DNA from: Cryptomeria japonica
Taxonomy: Eukaryota > Streptophyta > Pinopsida > Cupressales > Cupressaceae
Reading direction: 5' to 3'
Assembly (NCBI RefSeq): GCF_030272615.1
Contig: NC_081407.1
Location: 434,780,730 to 434,840,729 of the forward strand
DNA length: 60,000 bases
A program made the position numbers and the translations under genes. Below, in pieces: positions 47,909 through 59,275 of the stretch. Position 1 is the stretch's first letter. The number at the start of each line of letters is the position of its first letter. The notes beneath the pieces are model-generated. The model searched no databases. It had not been told where the DNA came from and saw only the letters and a program-made list of their open reading frames with translations.

Positions 47909-48638
47909 TGAAGAAGTCACCAGCGAGGAGGGACCTCAAGGAGATCAGTCCCAACCGGACAGCAAGAGTAAACTCAACGGAAACACATAGATATGATGGA
48001 GGCAATGCAAAACATATAGTTTTATTGCATGAAATTTGATTACATCCAATTGGTAACAACCAGATTACAACATACTGACACACATGCCTGGTAGAATAGG
48101 TCACATTGGGACCTTGAATCGAAAGATCTATCTTCTAGGCACAGTCTATCTATCTGATACTTCTTAATTCTTTGATTGATTGCATTCTAAAGCATGATTA
48201 CAAATATATATATCGATCCAAAGGATCTAGTCGGTCCAAAAAGGATCAGAACCTGAAGAACAAGACCTAACATGCAAAATGAACAAGGTTGGCCTCCGCC
48301 ACATGCCAAGAAACATTGAGATCAACGTCCAAGGCTCCACAAGCTTTAGAATGGGTTTCGGTAGATCACCAGAATAGGTCTCAGGCAACTTGTAACAAAG
48401 GAACCGGTAACAAGAAACTGTCAAGGAAATCGATAGCGATATCTTTCCGAAAAGTGATCCAAAAGAGATGTGGTTTGAAAGCAAGAAAGGTGATCAAGTC
48501 TTCAAGTAGAATCCAAATCCATAGGATCTGGTGAAGCAAAACCAAGACATACAAAAAGGAAAACTGGAACTACAAACATAAAAGAAAATGTTTTTGGTTG
48601 ATCCAAGATTGTTGTGAACCGGGGATGCTCCTGCATCA
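47909..48638 (-). repeat. Minus Gypsy 5' LTR
   Basis: 730 bp; on minus it starts TGATGCAGGAGCATCCCCGG and ends GTGACTTCTTCA, followed by the PBS AGTGGTATCAAAG. The TATA-like ATATATATCGATCC block (plus view, about 48206-48219) is shared with the solo LTR 13559-14326. Confidence 0.92.
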
Positions 48639-48680
48639 ACATTCCAACCCTGATGTAGGGGTATTTGCTAAGCCCACATC

Positions 48681-48826
48681 ATGTCGATAGATTTTAATTG
48701 ATTTTTATGATATAATACAGTCTTTTTTGCATTGCCTCCATCACATTGTGTTGCTTCTGTTGTATTAACTCTTGCTGCATTATTCAGACTGTTCTCTTTG
48801 AGGACCCTCCCTACTGTGACTACATG
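48681..48826 (+). repeat. Plus Gypsy 5' LTR, 3' remnant only
   Basis: Matches the last about 150 bp of 55623-56408 (TGATATAATA, CATTGCCTCCATCACATTG) and ends GTGACTACATGA before the PBS. The upstream roughly 600 bp are missing; the left boundary is approximate. Confidence 0.75.
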
Positions 48827-48937
48827 AAGTGGTATTAGAGAAAGTTTTCATTTCAGAGATTGCGGAGTCCTGTTCGATTTTTTTGTAGGGTAGCGGATTG
48901 AGGATTTGGCTTGTAGTTGCAGAGGAATTGTGTAAAG

Positions 48938-49850
48938 ATAGCCCAAAGAAATGGTAGAGGTGTTGGAGCACGTGGAAATGTAGACCCTGCTGTGATGGAA
49001 ATGTTTGGAACCCGATTAGAAGCTATTGAAATGGCCCATAGAAGAGGTCGACGTGTTGAAGATGTAAGTGATGATGAAGAAGAAGAAGTGGCTGGAGAAC
49101 AAGGAGCAAATCCACCGATCAATGATCCAAATGAAGTGAGGTTTATAAGAGCATTGTCAAGAGAAAATACTAGACCACATTTTACCCCACCAGATTATGT
49201 TGGCAAGTTAGATGGATCATGGAGATGGAAAAGTATTTTGATTTTGAAGGCACTGTGGAAGATAAGAAGGTAAGATTTGCTTGCACTAAGTTGAAAGGTC
49301 ATGCATCTTTTTGGTAGGAACATTTGTAGGTAGATAGACAAAGAAGAGGTAAAGAGAAGATCAAATCTTGGGAGTGGATGATCAACAAGTTAAAATCAAA
49401 GTTTACGCTTGCTGATTATTAGGTGAACCCATTTCGGAAGTTACAGAACCTAAAACAAAAGGAATCTAGTGTGAAGGAGTATAATGAAGCATTCTTCAAG
49501 TTGAATATCAAATCCAGACATATCGATGATGAGATTGAACAAGTTTCTAGGTACCTTAATGAGTTGTGGATGTCTATACAGGATGAACTAAGTATAATCA
49601 AGTTGCAGATTATTGAAGAAGCTTATCAGTATGCCCTGAAAGTAGATGAGAAGTTGAACAAAAGACATGAGCAAAAGCAAAGAGGTAGAGGTGGAAGTTT
49701 TCTCGGAGGAAGATTTCAAGGAGGAAGAAGCTATTTCGGAGGAAGAGGACCCTGTATAGATTAGAATAAAGACAAGGAAGTTAGCAGAGATGGTAGTTCA
49801 TACTAGAAGGATGATAGAAACCTAGAGAAGAGAACTTGATGGTTACCAGA
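48938..49850 (+). pseudogene. gag: Plus Gypsy gag (start lost, broken)
   Basis: Homologous codon by codon to the minus gag, but the start ATG is now ATA at 48938. VDPAVMEMFG and HFTPPDYVGKLDG are followed by a one-base frameshift near 49215, then MEKYFDF, KLKGHASFW. Stops at 49315 (Trp in the sister), 49327 and 49420 (Gln in the sister), 49762 and 49804 (Gln). Core motifs KLQNLKQKESSVKEY and YLNELWMSIQDELS remain. An Arg/Gly-rich stretch (GGSFLGGRFQGGRSYFGG) follows at 49690-49750. Confidence 0.9.
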
Positions 49851-49894
49851 ATGAAGGTTATGGAAAAGATGACAGAAGCCAGGATAAAAGAGTG

Positions 49895-51576
49895 TTTAGA
49901 GGAACTTGCTTTAAGTGCGGAGGAGAAGGACATCGTGTCTTTGAATGTAAAAGGACCAAGAACACTAGAAGGACAACCTTGATGGAAGAAGACCATATCG
50001 GATCATCTAATAAACTGGAAGATGGAGAATTGTTGGTGATGAGAGGAGGTTTGTGTTATACTGGAGATGATGAGGAGCCCTTGCATAGGAAGAATTTGTT
50101 CAAGACCAGATGTAAGGTATCGTGTAATTGTTGTAAAGTCATTATTTATAGTGGTAGTTTAGATAATCTTGTTTCAAAAGAGATGGTGAATAAGTTGAAT
50201 TTGAAGAGATTTAAGCACCTCAAACCTTATCAGATAGCATAGATTTAGGGTGATCATAAGATACTAGTGAATGGACAATGTTTGGTGAAATTGAAAATTG
50301 GATGTTATCATGATGAAGTTTTGTGTGATATTATGCCTATGGATATTTGTCATAACTTTTTGAGTAGACCTTAGCAGTTTGATGGATAGGCAATACATGA
50401 TGGGAGGAAGAGCATATACACTATTATTGCAAATGGAATGAAGTAGACCTTGTTGCCCTTGGAGGAGCCTTTAAAGAGTGATGTTTGTACAACTGCTAGA
50501 ATTTGTTTGGTGGATGGAAGGAAATTTCTGGATGGGATGAGACATGAGAGTGTATGTTTTGCTATAGTCCCTAAAACGACTGAAGATTTAGAGCATGAAG
50601 AAGAACAACCAGAGGGGATAAATGATTTGCTAACAGAATATGGAGATATCATTTCAGATAATGTACCTGATGGATTACCCCCTATGAGAAGTATTAATCA
50701 TTGTAGGGACCTAATTCCTGGAGCTAGTTTGCCTAATAAAGTAGCACACTGGATGACACCGATAGAGCGAGGAATTAAATATACAAGTGTAGGAATTGTT
50801 TAGGAAAGGTTTGATCAAAGAAAGTTTGAGTCCTTGTGCAGTACCAACAGTGTTAGCATCTAAGAAGAATGGAGAATGGAGAATGTGTACCAACTCTAGA
50901 GCAATAAACAAGGTCACAGTAAAGTACATATTTCCTTTGCCTAGGATGGATGACATAATGGATTGTTTGAGTGGAGCCAAATATTACACAAAGATATACT
51001 TGAAAAGTGGCAGAGAAGTAGATGAGTGGAAGACAAAATTCAAGACAAATGAAGGACTATTTGAATGGTTGGTGATGCCTTTTGGGTTGACTAATGCACC
51101 GAGTACTTTCATGTAGTTGATGAATGAAGTATTGAAGAAATTTTTGGGTAAGTTTGTTATTGTATATTTGGATGATATTTTGATATCTAGTAGGAGCAAG
51201 GAAGAACATATGTTGCATTTGAGACAAGTTTTGCATAGGTTGAGAGAAGAAAAGTTGTTGATAAACATTAGGAAGTGTCGTTTCATGAAAGAGGAGTTAG
51301 TCTATTTGGGATTTGTGATATTTGCAGATGGATTGAAGATGGACCCTGAGAAGGTAAGAGCAATTGTTGAATGGTCTACACTAGAAATCATTGGGGATGT
51401 AAGATCATTTCATGGATTGGCTAGTTTCTACCAGAAGTTTATCAAAAAATTTAGTTCAGTTTGTAGCCCTATGACAAAAAAAATGAGAGGATATAGGAAG
51501 GATTTCAAGTGGACAATTGGAGCAAACATGAGTTTTAAATTGTTGAAGCAGAAGGTGATAGAGCAACCTGTGTTGG
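49895..51576 (+). pseudogene. pol: Plus Gypsy zinc knuckle, protease and reverse transcriptase (broken)
   Basis: Zinc knuckle CFKCGGEGHRVFEC at 49907-49948. Protease site reads IIYSGSLDNLVS, with Tyr in place of the catalytic Asp (the sister has IDSGS). Stops at 50372 and 50387; a frameshift near 50790. [36 protein letters not shown] at 51165-51176, LINIRKCRFMKEELVYLGF. The reading breaks at 51577, where a solo LTR entered between RT and RNase H. Confidence 0.9.
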
Positions 51577-53726
51577 TGGTGTAGGAGCACCTAATTGAGC
51601 AAAACTCTCCTTTTTGAGTAATTTGTGATTTCATGTTTTTAATGTCGTGTCAAATTTATAATGTTTTTTTAGGTTGTTGTGTGTCTTGTTTAGTGGTCTT
51701 GATCTCATTTTGGGCTCAAGAGGTCAAGTTTTGCCTTTCAGGCTTTGAGTTGTCAATTTTTGGCAAAAATGTGCAAAATTGCCAAAAAGGTCTTCTAATG
51801 CTTTCCAAAGTATTGAAACATGTTTGATAAGTGTTTTTAGGCATATCAAAGTTGTTTAGACAAGTTGATAAGGTTAGATTGTCAAAAATGCCTCTTGGAG
51901 CTAGAAATGTTGTCATTTGGCTTGAAAAGTTGTCAAAGTGGTCATTTTTGGGTTTTTCTAGCAAAATGTAGTTGTGGAAGCCTCATGTCCGTATAGGGCT
52001 TGGTAAATAATTATAAATGCTATAAAAAGGCCTCCCTTTTCCTTGAGTTTGGTTGGTGATTGTATGAGCAAGAGATTCTTAATAAAAATCATGAAATTTT
52101 GGCTTTTATGACTAGTTTTTCCTTCCTTTGAGTAACAGTCTGTACTGTAGCTTCATAGTCCGTACTGTACCTTTGGGAAAGTGTTCTTAACAATTGTACA
52201 CTATTTCTTAATTGATTGTTATTCTGGTTTCCTTTGGCAAGTTGTTTATACAAAATTATTTTGCTTCTGTGTGCTCACTGCCCTGTCAAGGGTTTGAAGT
52301 TCCAAAATGCCACCACTTGACTAATCCATGTCTGGGATCCCACAATATGGATTTAGTCAAGTTGGAACTCATGTATATAATGTACATATGCTTTACTTTA
52401 TGCCAAAATTGTGTTTCAGAGGAGGACTTGAGTGAATACTAGGCAAGTAGTGATTACTCGGCTAGTAGCATGATTGAAAACTCAAGATTTGTACCCAAAA
52501 GCAATTTGGAGTGAACAAATGAATGAGGCAGAGGTCTGAGCATGTGGCCAAGGATGGTTAGCATCATCTTGATGTGTTAGAGTAGCTTGTTCCATTTAAT
52601 CATTCTCTTTTTGTAATCAAACAGTGAGTTCACTGTTTTTGTGAATTGTATTTGTCAAATACTCATGGAATGCTTCAAAAGCATCATCCAAGCCTTGTAA
52701 CTAAGAAGGCAATGTAATAGGAATGTTCTCTAGTGTTTTGCAGACCTCATTGAGGTATATTTCCAATTCAAACTCTTCATTATCCAGGTCCAAGAGAGAG
52801 GGCAGCAACTGACTGGAAAAAGGCAACATTTTGACAGTGACAGTGGCAATTCTCTTCTTTTCTCAGTTGTTTGTCAAGTGTTTAGCATTATGTTTGCAGG
52901 GCAGTAACAGGGGAAGGTTTTAATTGGTGAGGTAGAAGTCCTAAGCCAGTTTGGAGGCTTGATGAGTGGAGTTGGAAATACTTATCAATGTTCTTTGATT
53001 TAAACCCTACCAAACCCTACAAAAGTGCCTTAAATGGTGGGAAGTCCTCATATTGCAATAACAGTGGCCTAAACCATGAAAATCCACTAGCATATACCTT
53101 AAAACTACCATCCAAATCAAGGTTGTTGGAGGAGAGACCCATCGTAGAGAAGGACAAGCAAAAAAGTGTCAATTACCCCTCCATGGGCTAGTAGCCTTTT
53201 GACTGCATAACACACAATTTTTAGAACCCGATTGCAAGGAGGATTTGGGGTCTTAAGAAAATTCATGGGATCTTCCCAAAACAATGAAATAAGCAACATA
53301 TAGGCCCTTGGATAGTGTGTAGTCCCTTTTTGAGGTTTTGACCCTTGGTTGGTGTATTGAGCAAGCCAAGTCTATGGGCCTAGAACTAAGTTTGGTTGTC
53401 AAACTTGAACAAAACCTTGCTGCCCCTACATGTCCATGTTGAAGACTCCTAATGGACTCTGAAACATAGGGTTGAATGCTAGAGAACAAAGATTGAGGAT
53501 GTGTAGATGGGTGGAGTGAGCAATTTGAGTAGGTTTGAGCATGGGTGTGAGCTATCACCAAAAGGGGAGGTTGTCGATGAAGACTTGTAGAGAGAGACCT
53601 GACTATTGCAACTTATCTTGATTATGGCCAACATAAGGAGCAGACATAAACAATACTTTTGTTTCCTTTTGTAACTTCTTGACCAAAATTGGCCTTTTGA
53701 GCACTTACCTAACAATCTCCCTATCA
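51577..53726 (-). repeat. Solo LTR of a third family, 2,150 bp, inside plus Gypsy pol
   Basis: Plus-strand ends TGGTGTAGGAGC and CTCCCTATCA; exact 5 bp target duplication GTTGG (51572-51576 and 53727-53731). Removing it rejoins the RT-RNase H linker as in the minus sister. Read on minus it starts TGATAGGGAGATTGTTAGG, an LTR-like end, so minus is the likely orientation. No coding content; the ORFs here are short and random. Confidence 0.85.
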
Positions 53727-55591
53727 GTTGGCTTTACCTAATTTTAGCAAAGTATTTCAAGTGGACTGTGATGCAAGTGAGAATGCAATTGGAGTAGTGT
53801 TAAGTTAGGAAGGTAGACCAATATTATATTTCAATGAGAAGTTGAATGATGCAAGAAGAAGATATTCTGTGTATGATTAGGAGTTTTATGCCATAATTCA
53901 AGCATTGAAGAAATGGAGACATTATTTGTTGCCCAAGGAGTTTGTGTTGTATACTGATCACCAAGCTTTGTAGTACTTGAATAGTCACAGTAAGTTGAAC
54001 CAGAGACATATGAGATTGGTGGAGTCCTTGCAGAGTTATACCTTCTTGTTGAAGCATAGAAGTGGGAAGTCAAATAGAGTTGCTGATGATTTGAGTAAGA
54101 GGAATTTGCTAACAGAGATGCGAGTGGAGGTATTAGGTTTTGAGGAATTGAAGAACTTGTATAAGGATGGCCTAGATTTTGTAGAACCTTGGAAAACTTG
54201 TAAGGAATCAGTTATGGTGGATAGAAGTTAGTGGTTGGACTATTTTATTCAAGCTGAGATGTTGTTTAGAGGAGTTCAGTTGCGTATACCTAGGAGTTCT
54301 ATGAGGGAAAGTTTGATAAAGTTGAAGCATAATGGAGGATTAGCTGGACACTTTGGTGTTGATAAGACAGTAGCATTGATTAGTGAGAACTAATTTTGGC
54401 TTCAGCTTCATAAGGATGTCAGGAAATTTGTTCAGAGTTGTAGGATTTGTTAACTTGCAAAAGGTAGTAGTCAGAATGTTGAATTGTATAAGCCTTTGAC
54501 AATTTCAGAGAGACCTTGGGGGGACATAAGCATGGATTTTATACTTGGATTTCCTAAGACACAAAGAGTAAATGATTCTATATTTGTGGTGGTAGATAGA
54601 TTCTTGAAGATGACACATTTCATATCTTGTAAGAAGACAACAGATATAGGACTGCATGTTGCTGACCTATTCTTCAAGGAGGTGGTCAGATTACATGGAT
54701 TACCTAAGAGCATAGTTTCTGATAGAGATACTAATTTTGTTGGATATTTTTGGAGAACACTTTGGAAGAAGATGTAGACAGACTTCAAATTTAGTTCTAC
54801 TTTTCACCCACAGACTGATGGAAAAAGTGAAGTGGTAAATAGGAGTTTGGGAGATTTGTTGAGATGCTTAGTTGGAGACAAAACTAGAAGTTGGGACTTG
54901 ATCCTTGTGCAAGTGGAGTTTTTTTACAATTATTTAGTGAACATGAGTACCATAAGAACACCTTTTGAGATTATTACCAGAGCACACCTTTTAAGGTATA
55001 TCAACACTGAGCGATATCCGTAATGAAGACAAGAGTAGTGTTGAAGTAGAAGAATTTGCAGAACATATGAAGACAATACATACTCAGGTCAAACAACATT
55101 TGGAGGACATGAACAATACGTATAAGGAGAAAGCATATGAGAAGAGGAGACATAATGAATTTGAAGTTGGCAATGAAGTGATGGTGTATATGAGGAAAGA
55201 GATATTCCCAGTTAGAACCTATAGTAAGTTGCAGATGAGGAAGTTTCAAGGACCTTGTAAGATTTTGAAGAAATTCAGTTCTGAAAATGCATATGAAGTG
55301 GAGTTACCAGATAGTTTGGGTATTTCACCTATATTCAACATTAGAGATCTACATCAGTACCATGAGGCAAAATTTAGTGAGGACAATGTAGCAAATTTCG
55401 AGAAACAGATATCCCAAAGGGAACCATAACATATTGAAGATATTTTGGACAATAGGATTGGGCGTAGTACCCAGAGTAACCAATACAAAGAGTATCTTGT
55501 GAAGTAGAAAGACAAACCAGTTGTGGATTCATCATGGATTTCTCAAGTAGAGGTAGACCGTCTTGGTTTTCCTTTGACCCCAACAAAGTGA
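53727..55591 (+). pseudogene. pol: Plus Gypsy RNase H, integrase and chromodomain (broken)
   Basis: RNase [30 protein letters not shown]. Integrase: [63 protein letters not shown]. Tail: GPCKILKKFSSENAYEVELP. Chromodomain (about 55430-55590): IEDILDNRIGRSTQ, YKEYLVK, then TAG at 55505 in place of Trp, then SSWISQVEVDRLGFPL; stop at 55589. Stops at Gln positions of the sister: 53806, 53878, 54451. A frame break lies near 55000-55020. Catalytic Asp/Asp/Glu spacing is recognisable. Confidence 0.9.
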
Positions 55592-55622
55592 GGGACTCAT
55601 TTTTTCAACAACCCCAAATGTC

Positions 55623-56408
55623 TGATGCAAGAGCATCCCTGGTTCATGGCAATATTGCATCAACCAAAAACATTTTCTTTCAGTTTGTTACTAGTTTTGC
55701 AATTTCAACAATTCTTTCAGCATTGATTGGAATTTGCTCACTGGATCTTGCAGAGCTAGAATTTGTTCATGGACATGTTCTTCTACCTTATCCTGTGTTC
55801 ATGAGACGTTTGGATCTTTTTTCTGGCAAGTTATCTCTTTCAAAATTTGAGACATTTTTCTGGCTTAGAAATTCGGAACCGCTTGGACCTATTTGCCATT
55901 GACGAATCTTGTAGATCATTTTTGTAGCTTGTGGAGGTTCAATTTGTTGTTTCCAACGTTCCTTCCCTTGGGTCCGCACTTCAGTCTATATTTTTTTGAG
56001 GGATCTCTTTGGCAGAGGCCGACCTTGTTGTTTTACACGTTTCATCTTTTCCATTGACATTTGTTTCATCTTTGAGTCAATGGAGACCATTATTGATCAT
56101 ATAAATCGATATAATTAAGCATGTAGAATTAGTTATAGGAATATAGAATAATAATAAGAAGGTTAGGAGATCTGGAGTTGGCTTGCATTCTTGCTTGAGC
56201 CCGGATATTGTATTGAGCATGCATTTAATCAAGTCTGTGTGCCAAATCTTGTAAGCTTGCATGTTGCCGACATGCTGTAGTTAATTTTCATGATATAATA
56301 GTCTTTTCTACATTGCCTCCATCACATTGTGTTGCTTCTATTGTGTTAACTCTTGTTGCATGGTCTAGACTATTCTGTTTGAGGATCTTCCCTGTCGTGA
56401 CTGCACCA
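55623..56408 (+). repeat. Plus Gypsy 3' LTR
   Basis: 786 bp, TGATGCAAGAGCATCCC to GTGACTGCACCA. Homologous at both ends to 13559-14326 and 47909-48638, but the middle differs, so it belongs to a distinct subfamily. Confidence 0.88.
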
Positions 56409-57513
56409 TGATGTCCTAAGGGGCCATACAGTGTCGTTAAGAGTCATGTGGGGTCCTAATGGGGCCACACATGTGTTAGGACCCCACATGACCGTTAAAA
56501 ACACCACATGACCCCTTAGGACCATATTATGTCCTAAGCCTGGGTCATATGGTGTCCTAAGGGGTCATATGGTGTTGTAACACATGTGTGACACCATTAG
56601 GACCCCACATGACCCCTAACGACATCATATGACCCCTTAGCACACCAAATGAATGCCTAGGACCATATGATGTCCTCAGGGGTCATATGCTATCCTAAGA
56701 GGTCATATGGTGTTGTAACACATGTGTGGAACCATTAGGACCCCACAAGACCCCTAACGACATCATATGACCCCTTAGTAGACCATATGACCTCTTCAGA
56801 GCATATGATGTCCTCCAAGGTCATATGGTGTCCTAAGGGGTCATATGGTGTTGTAATAATACCATATGACCCCTTAGCACAACATATGACCCCATAGGAG
56901 CATATGATGTCCTAAGGGGTCATACGATATCGTTAGGGATCATGTGCGGTCCTAATGGGGCCACACATGTGTTAGGAGCATTTGATGTCCTAAGGGGTCA
57001 TACGACATCGTTAGGGATCATGTGGGGTCCTAATGGGGCCACACATGTGTTAGGATCCCACATGAACCTTAACGACACCACATGACCCCTTAGGACCATA
57101 TGATGTCCTATGCTCAGGTCATATGGAATTCTAAGGGGTCATATAGTGTTGTAACACATATGTGACACCATTAGGACCCCACATGACCCCTAATGACCCC
57201 ACATGACCCCTTAGCACACCATATGACCCCTTAGGACCATATGGTGTCCTAAGGGGTCATATGGTATCTTTAGGGGTCATATGGTGTCCTAAGGGGTTGC
57301 ATGGTGTCATAAGGGGTCGTAACATATGTGATGTCCCATTAGGACCCCACATGACCCCTTAGCACACCACATGATCCCATAGGACCATATGATGTCCTAA
57401 TGGGTCCTATGGTGTCCTATGGGGTCATACAATATTCTAGCACATCTATGACCCTATTAGGACCTCACATGACCTTTGGCGACACCATATGACCCCTTAG
57501 CACACCATATGGC
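56409..57513. repeat. Palindromic array of about 20 bp units in alternating orientation
   Basis: The unit CATATGGTGTCCTAAGGGGT (20 bp) occurs in direct order and as its reverse complement, with orientation switching at CATATG and at ACACATGTGT. Examples: direct pairs at 56545-56575 and 57239-57300, inverted ones at 56600-56650 and 57180-57235. Blocks with TTGTAACACATGTGTG recur near 56575, 56714 and 57150; GGGGCCACACATGTGTTAGGA recurs near 56461, 56958 and 57037. It begins exactly where the Gypsy LTR ends and stops where the F LTR starts. No coding capacity. Confidence 0.93.
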
Positions 57514-59201
57514 TGTTAGCATTTGGCATAACTGATACAGATGAGGTGATGCAGTTGAAGATGGATGACTGCACTGGTAAAGGATAAAAGTCTATTTGTG
57601 ATGAAGAGATTGAGATTCTATGATTAGATGATTTGATCAGTTATTTGTGTTGTCATTGATGGCGACTGATGTCAAATGATGATTACTAATCTTCCTGATG
57701 TTTTGTTTTGTCATCTAAGTGATTGGGTTTACTCGAAGATAGGGTTTACCCACAGATAACTGAAGTATGTGAAATAAGACTTTAACTGGTACACCAGAGA
57801 TGTTTTGGTTGAATCGGTTGATTGACGATGATTGGTGATTTGTGGTTTGGATGGTGAGCTTGTATCATGGAAAGGAGTATCTGACCAGAACCGAAACTTG
57901 TGATGATTACCGGAAGGTGTGTTTCAAATTTCTGATAAAATTTTGCTAAGAGTTTAGTAGGGTTTAAGACCGGTGAAGAAATCATCAAACCGGTAATGAT
58001 TTCTATTATGATGGTGATCAACAACGAGTCTAGATGAAGGTCATAACACGACACAACCCGTGTGAAAATATTTAATTACTATTTTGGCACGATTCAAGGA
58101 AGAATTTCTTGGGAATTAGCGAAACGCTTAGTAGAGTGTTTTATGGTTTTTGCTTTGGTACAGATCAGATTTTAGTGATGGGTTACGATCAACCAACGGT
58201 TGATATTGCATTGTAATTTGTTGTAACGATCTATATATCGATCTGAGACGATCTCTTTTGATTTGAATTGTAAATTCATGATGTAATTAGGGTTTAGTGG
58301 CTGACCTAGTTGAGAGGGCTATTTAGGATGACACAATTGATATTTTTCATGTCGGTGGTCTTAGAGAATGTGTTGAGGCATCCAAGTGAAGTGTGAGATC
58401 TTCCTGAGAATTGCAAAGTGTTGTGCGTAACTAGATTTGATCAAGAAAGTAGAGAAGTACAAGAAAAAGATCACTTATTCACTATTGTTCCCTAACAGTT
58501 GTAGCAGGTTAAATCCTTTAACTAGGTACGTCCTAACATGCCTTAAACATTTAATTCCCTTAATAGGGCAGCTCTCAAAAGAGTGTTACATCCTCTCATG
58601 AGGTTGATCCTAATAGATCATCTAGCTCCTAACCGGGATGCTAGGAAAATCCCTTAACCGTGTGACTCCTAACAGGGTCTGCTCCTAACAGGGCGTAATG
58701 TAAGCTCCTAACAGGGCGTACTTCAAAAGAGTACAAATATTTGTGGGTGCCAACTCCCATCGTGGTTTTTCCCTATTTGGGTTTCCACGTCAAAAACTTA
58801 TGGTGTTCATTTGTGGAATGTTTTTCATGTGATGTTCTTGTTTATGTTTCATTTTATGTATTATTTCTGAGACACCGGTTATGATGTTTTATTAGAGGTT
58901 TATCAAAGGTTACCGATACTGATAAGAGTTGATAGAGAAAAGTGATTGATTTGATAAGATAAGTTGGTAAATGATCAAATCTACATGATTGCTGAAAGAA
59001 TTGATTGATGTTGTAAATAATTTGATTAATGTATTAAGCAAATCTGATAAAGAGGTTGTTAGATCTGATTAAAGAAGTTAAGATATTTGTTAAATGGTTT
59101 CAGATCTGATATAAGTTTGATTTTGGGTTTAAAGTTTCAATTGGTCTTAATATTGATTCACCCCCCCTCTCAGTATTAACCGAATCCTCATAGGATTAAC
59201 A
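57514..59201 (+). repeat. Element F 5' LTR
   Basis: 1,688 bp, starts TGTTAGCATTTGG and ends TTCACCCCCCCTCTCAG...GGATTAACA. A TATA candidate TATATAT lies at 58232-58238. Near 58690-58730 GCTCCTAACAGGGCGTA repeats. It shares the terminal C-rich block and a TTTCCACGT block with families A and C. Confidence 0.85.
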
Positions 59202-59215
59202 ATTGGTATTAGACC
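59202..59215 (+). promoter_or_regulatory. Element F primer binding site
   Basis: ATTGGTATTAGACC directly after the LTR; close to the initiator-tRNA PBS with two changes. Confidence 0.8.
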
Positions 59216-59275
59216 TTTGGTCCTTTGTGTGCAGAAAGCCTAACCGCTTGAGGAAAAGATTCAGAGGAAGTCAAG

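Larger units (their letters stand above)
41040..48638 (-). mobile_element. Chromodomain Gypsy element, minus strand
   Basis: 3' LTR 41040-41420 (internally deleted), 5' LTR 47909-48638, PBS on minus beginning AGTGGTATCAAAG. Flanks ATATT (41035-41039) and ACATT (48639-48643), a 4/5 target duplication. Coding order gag, zinc knuckle, protease, RT, RNase H, integrase, chromodomain: a chromovirus. A C-family solo LTR (46005-47814) sits in the leader just before the gag start. Closely related to the plus-strand element at 48681-56408. Confidence 0.92.
48681..56408 (+). mobile_element. Chromodomain Gypsy element, plus strand
   Basis: Truncated 5' LTR (about 48681-48826), PBS AGTGGTATTAGAG, gag, protease, RT, RNase H, integrase, chromodomain and a 3' LTR 55623-56408. 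A foreign 2,150 bp solo LTR at 51577-53726 splits pol. Collinear with the minus element, but with many more stops. The left LTR part is lost, so no target duplication can be tested. Confidence 0.9.

Noticed and set aside
52016-52100. Possible tRNA or ncRNA gene in the 51577-53726 solo LTR
   Set aside because: No cloverleaf or A/B box pair could be recognised; the region is inside an LTR.
56409-57513. CRISPR-like array
   Set aside because: Plant nuclear context, repeats are in both orientations, and there are no unique spacers of constant length.
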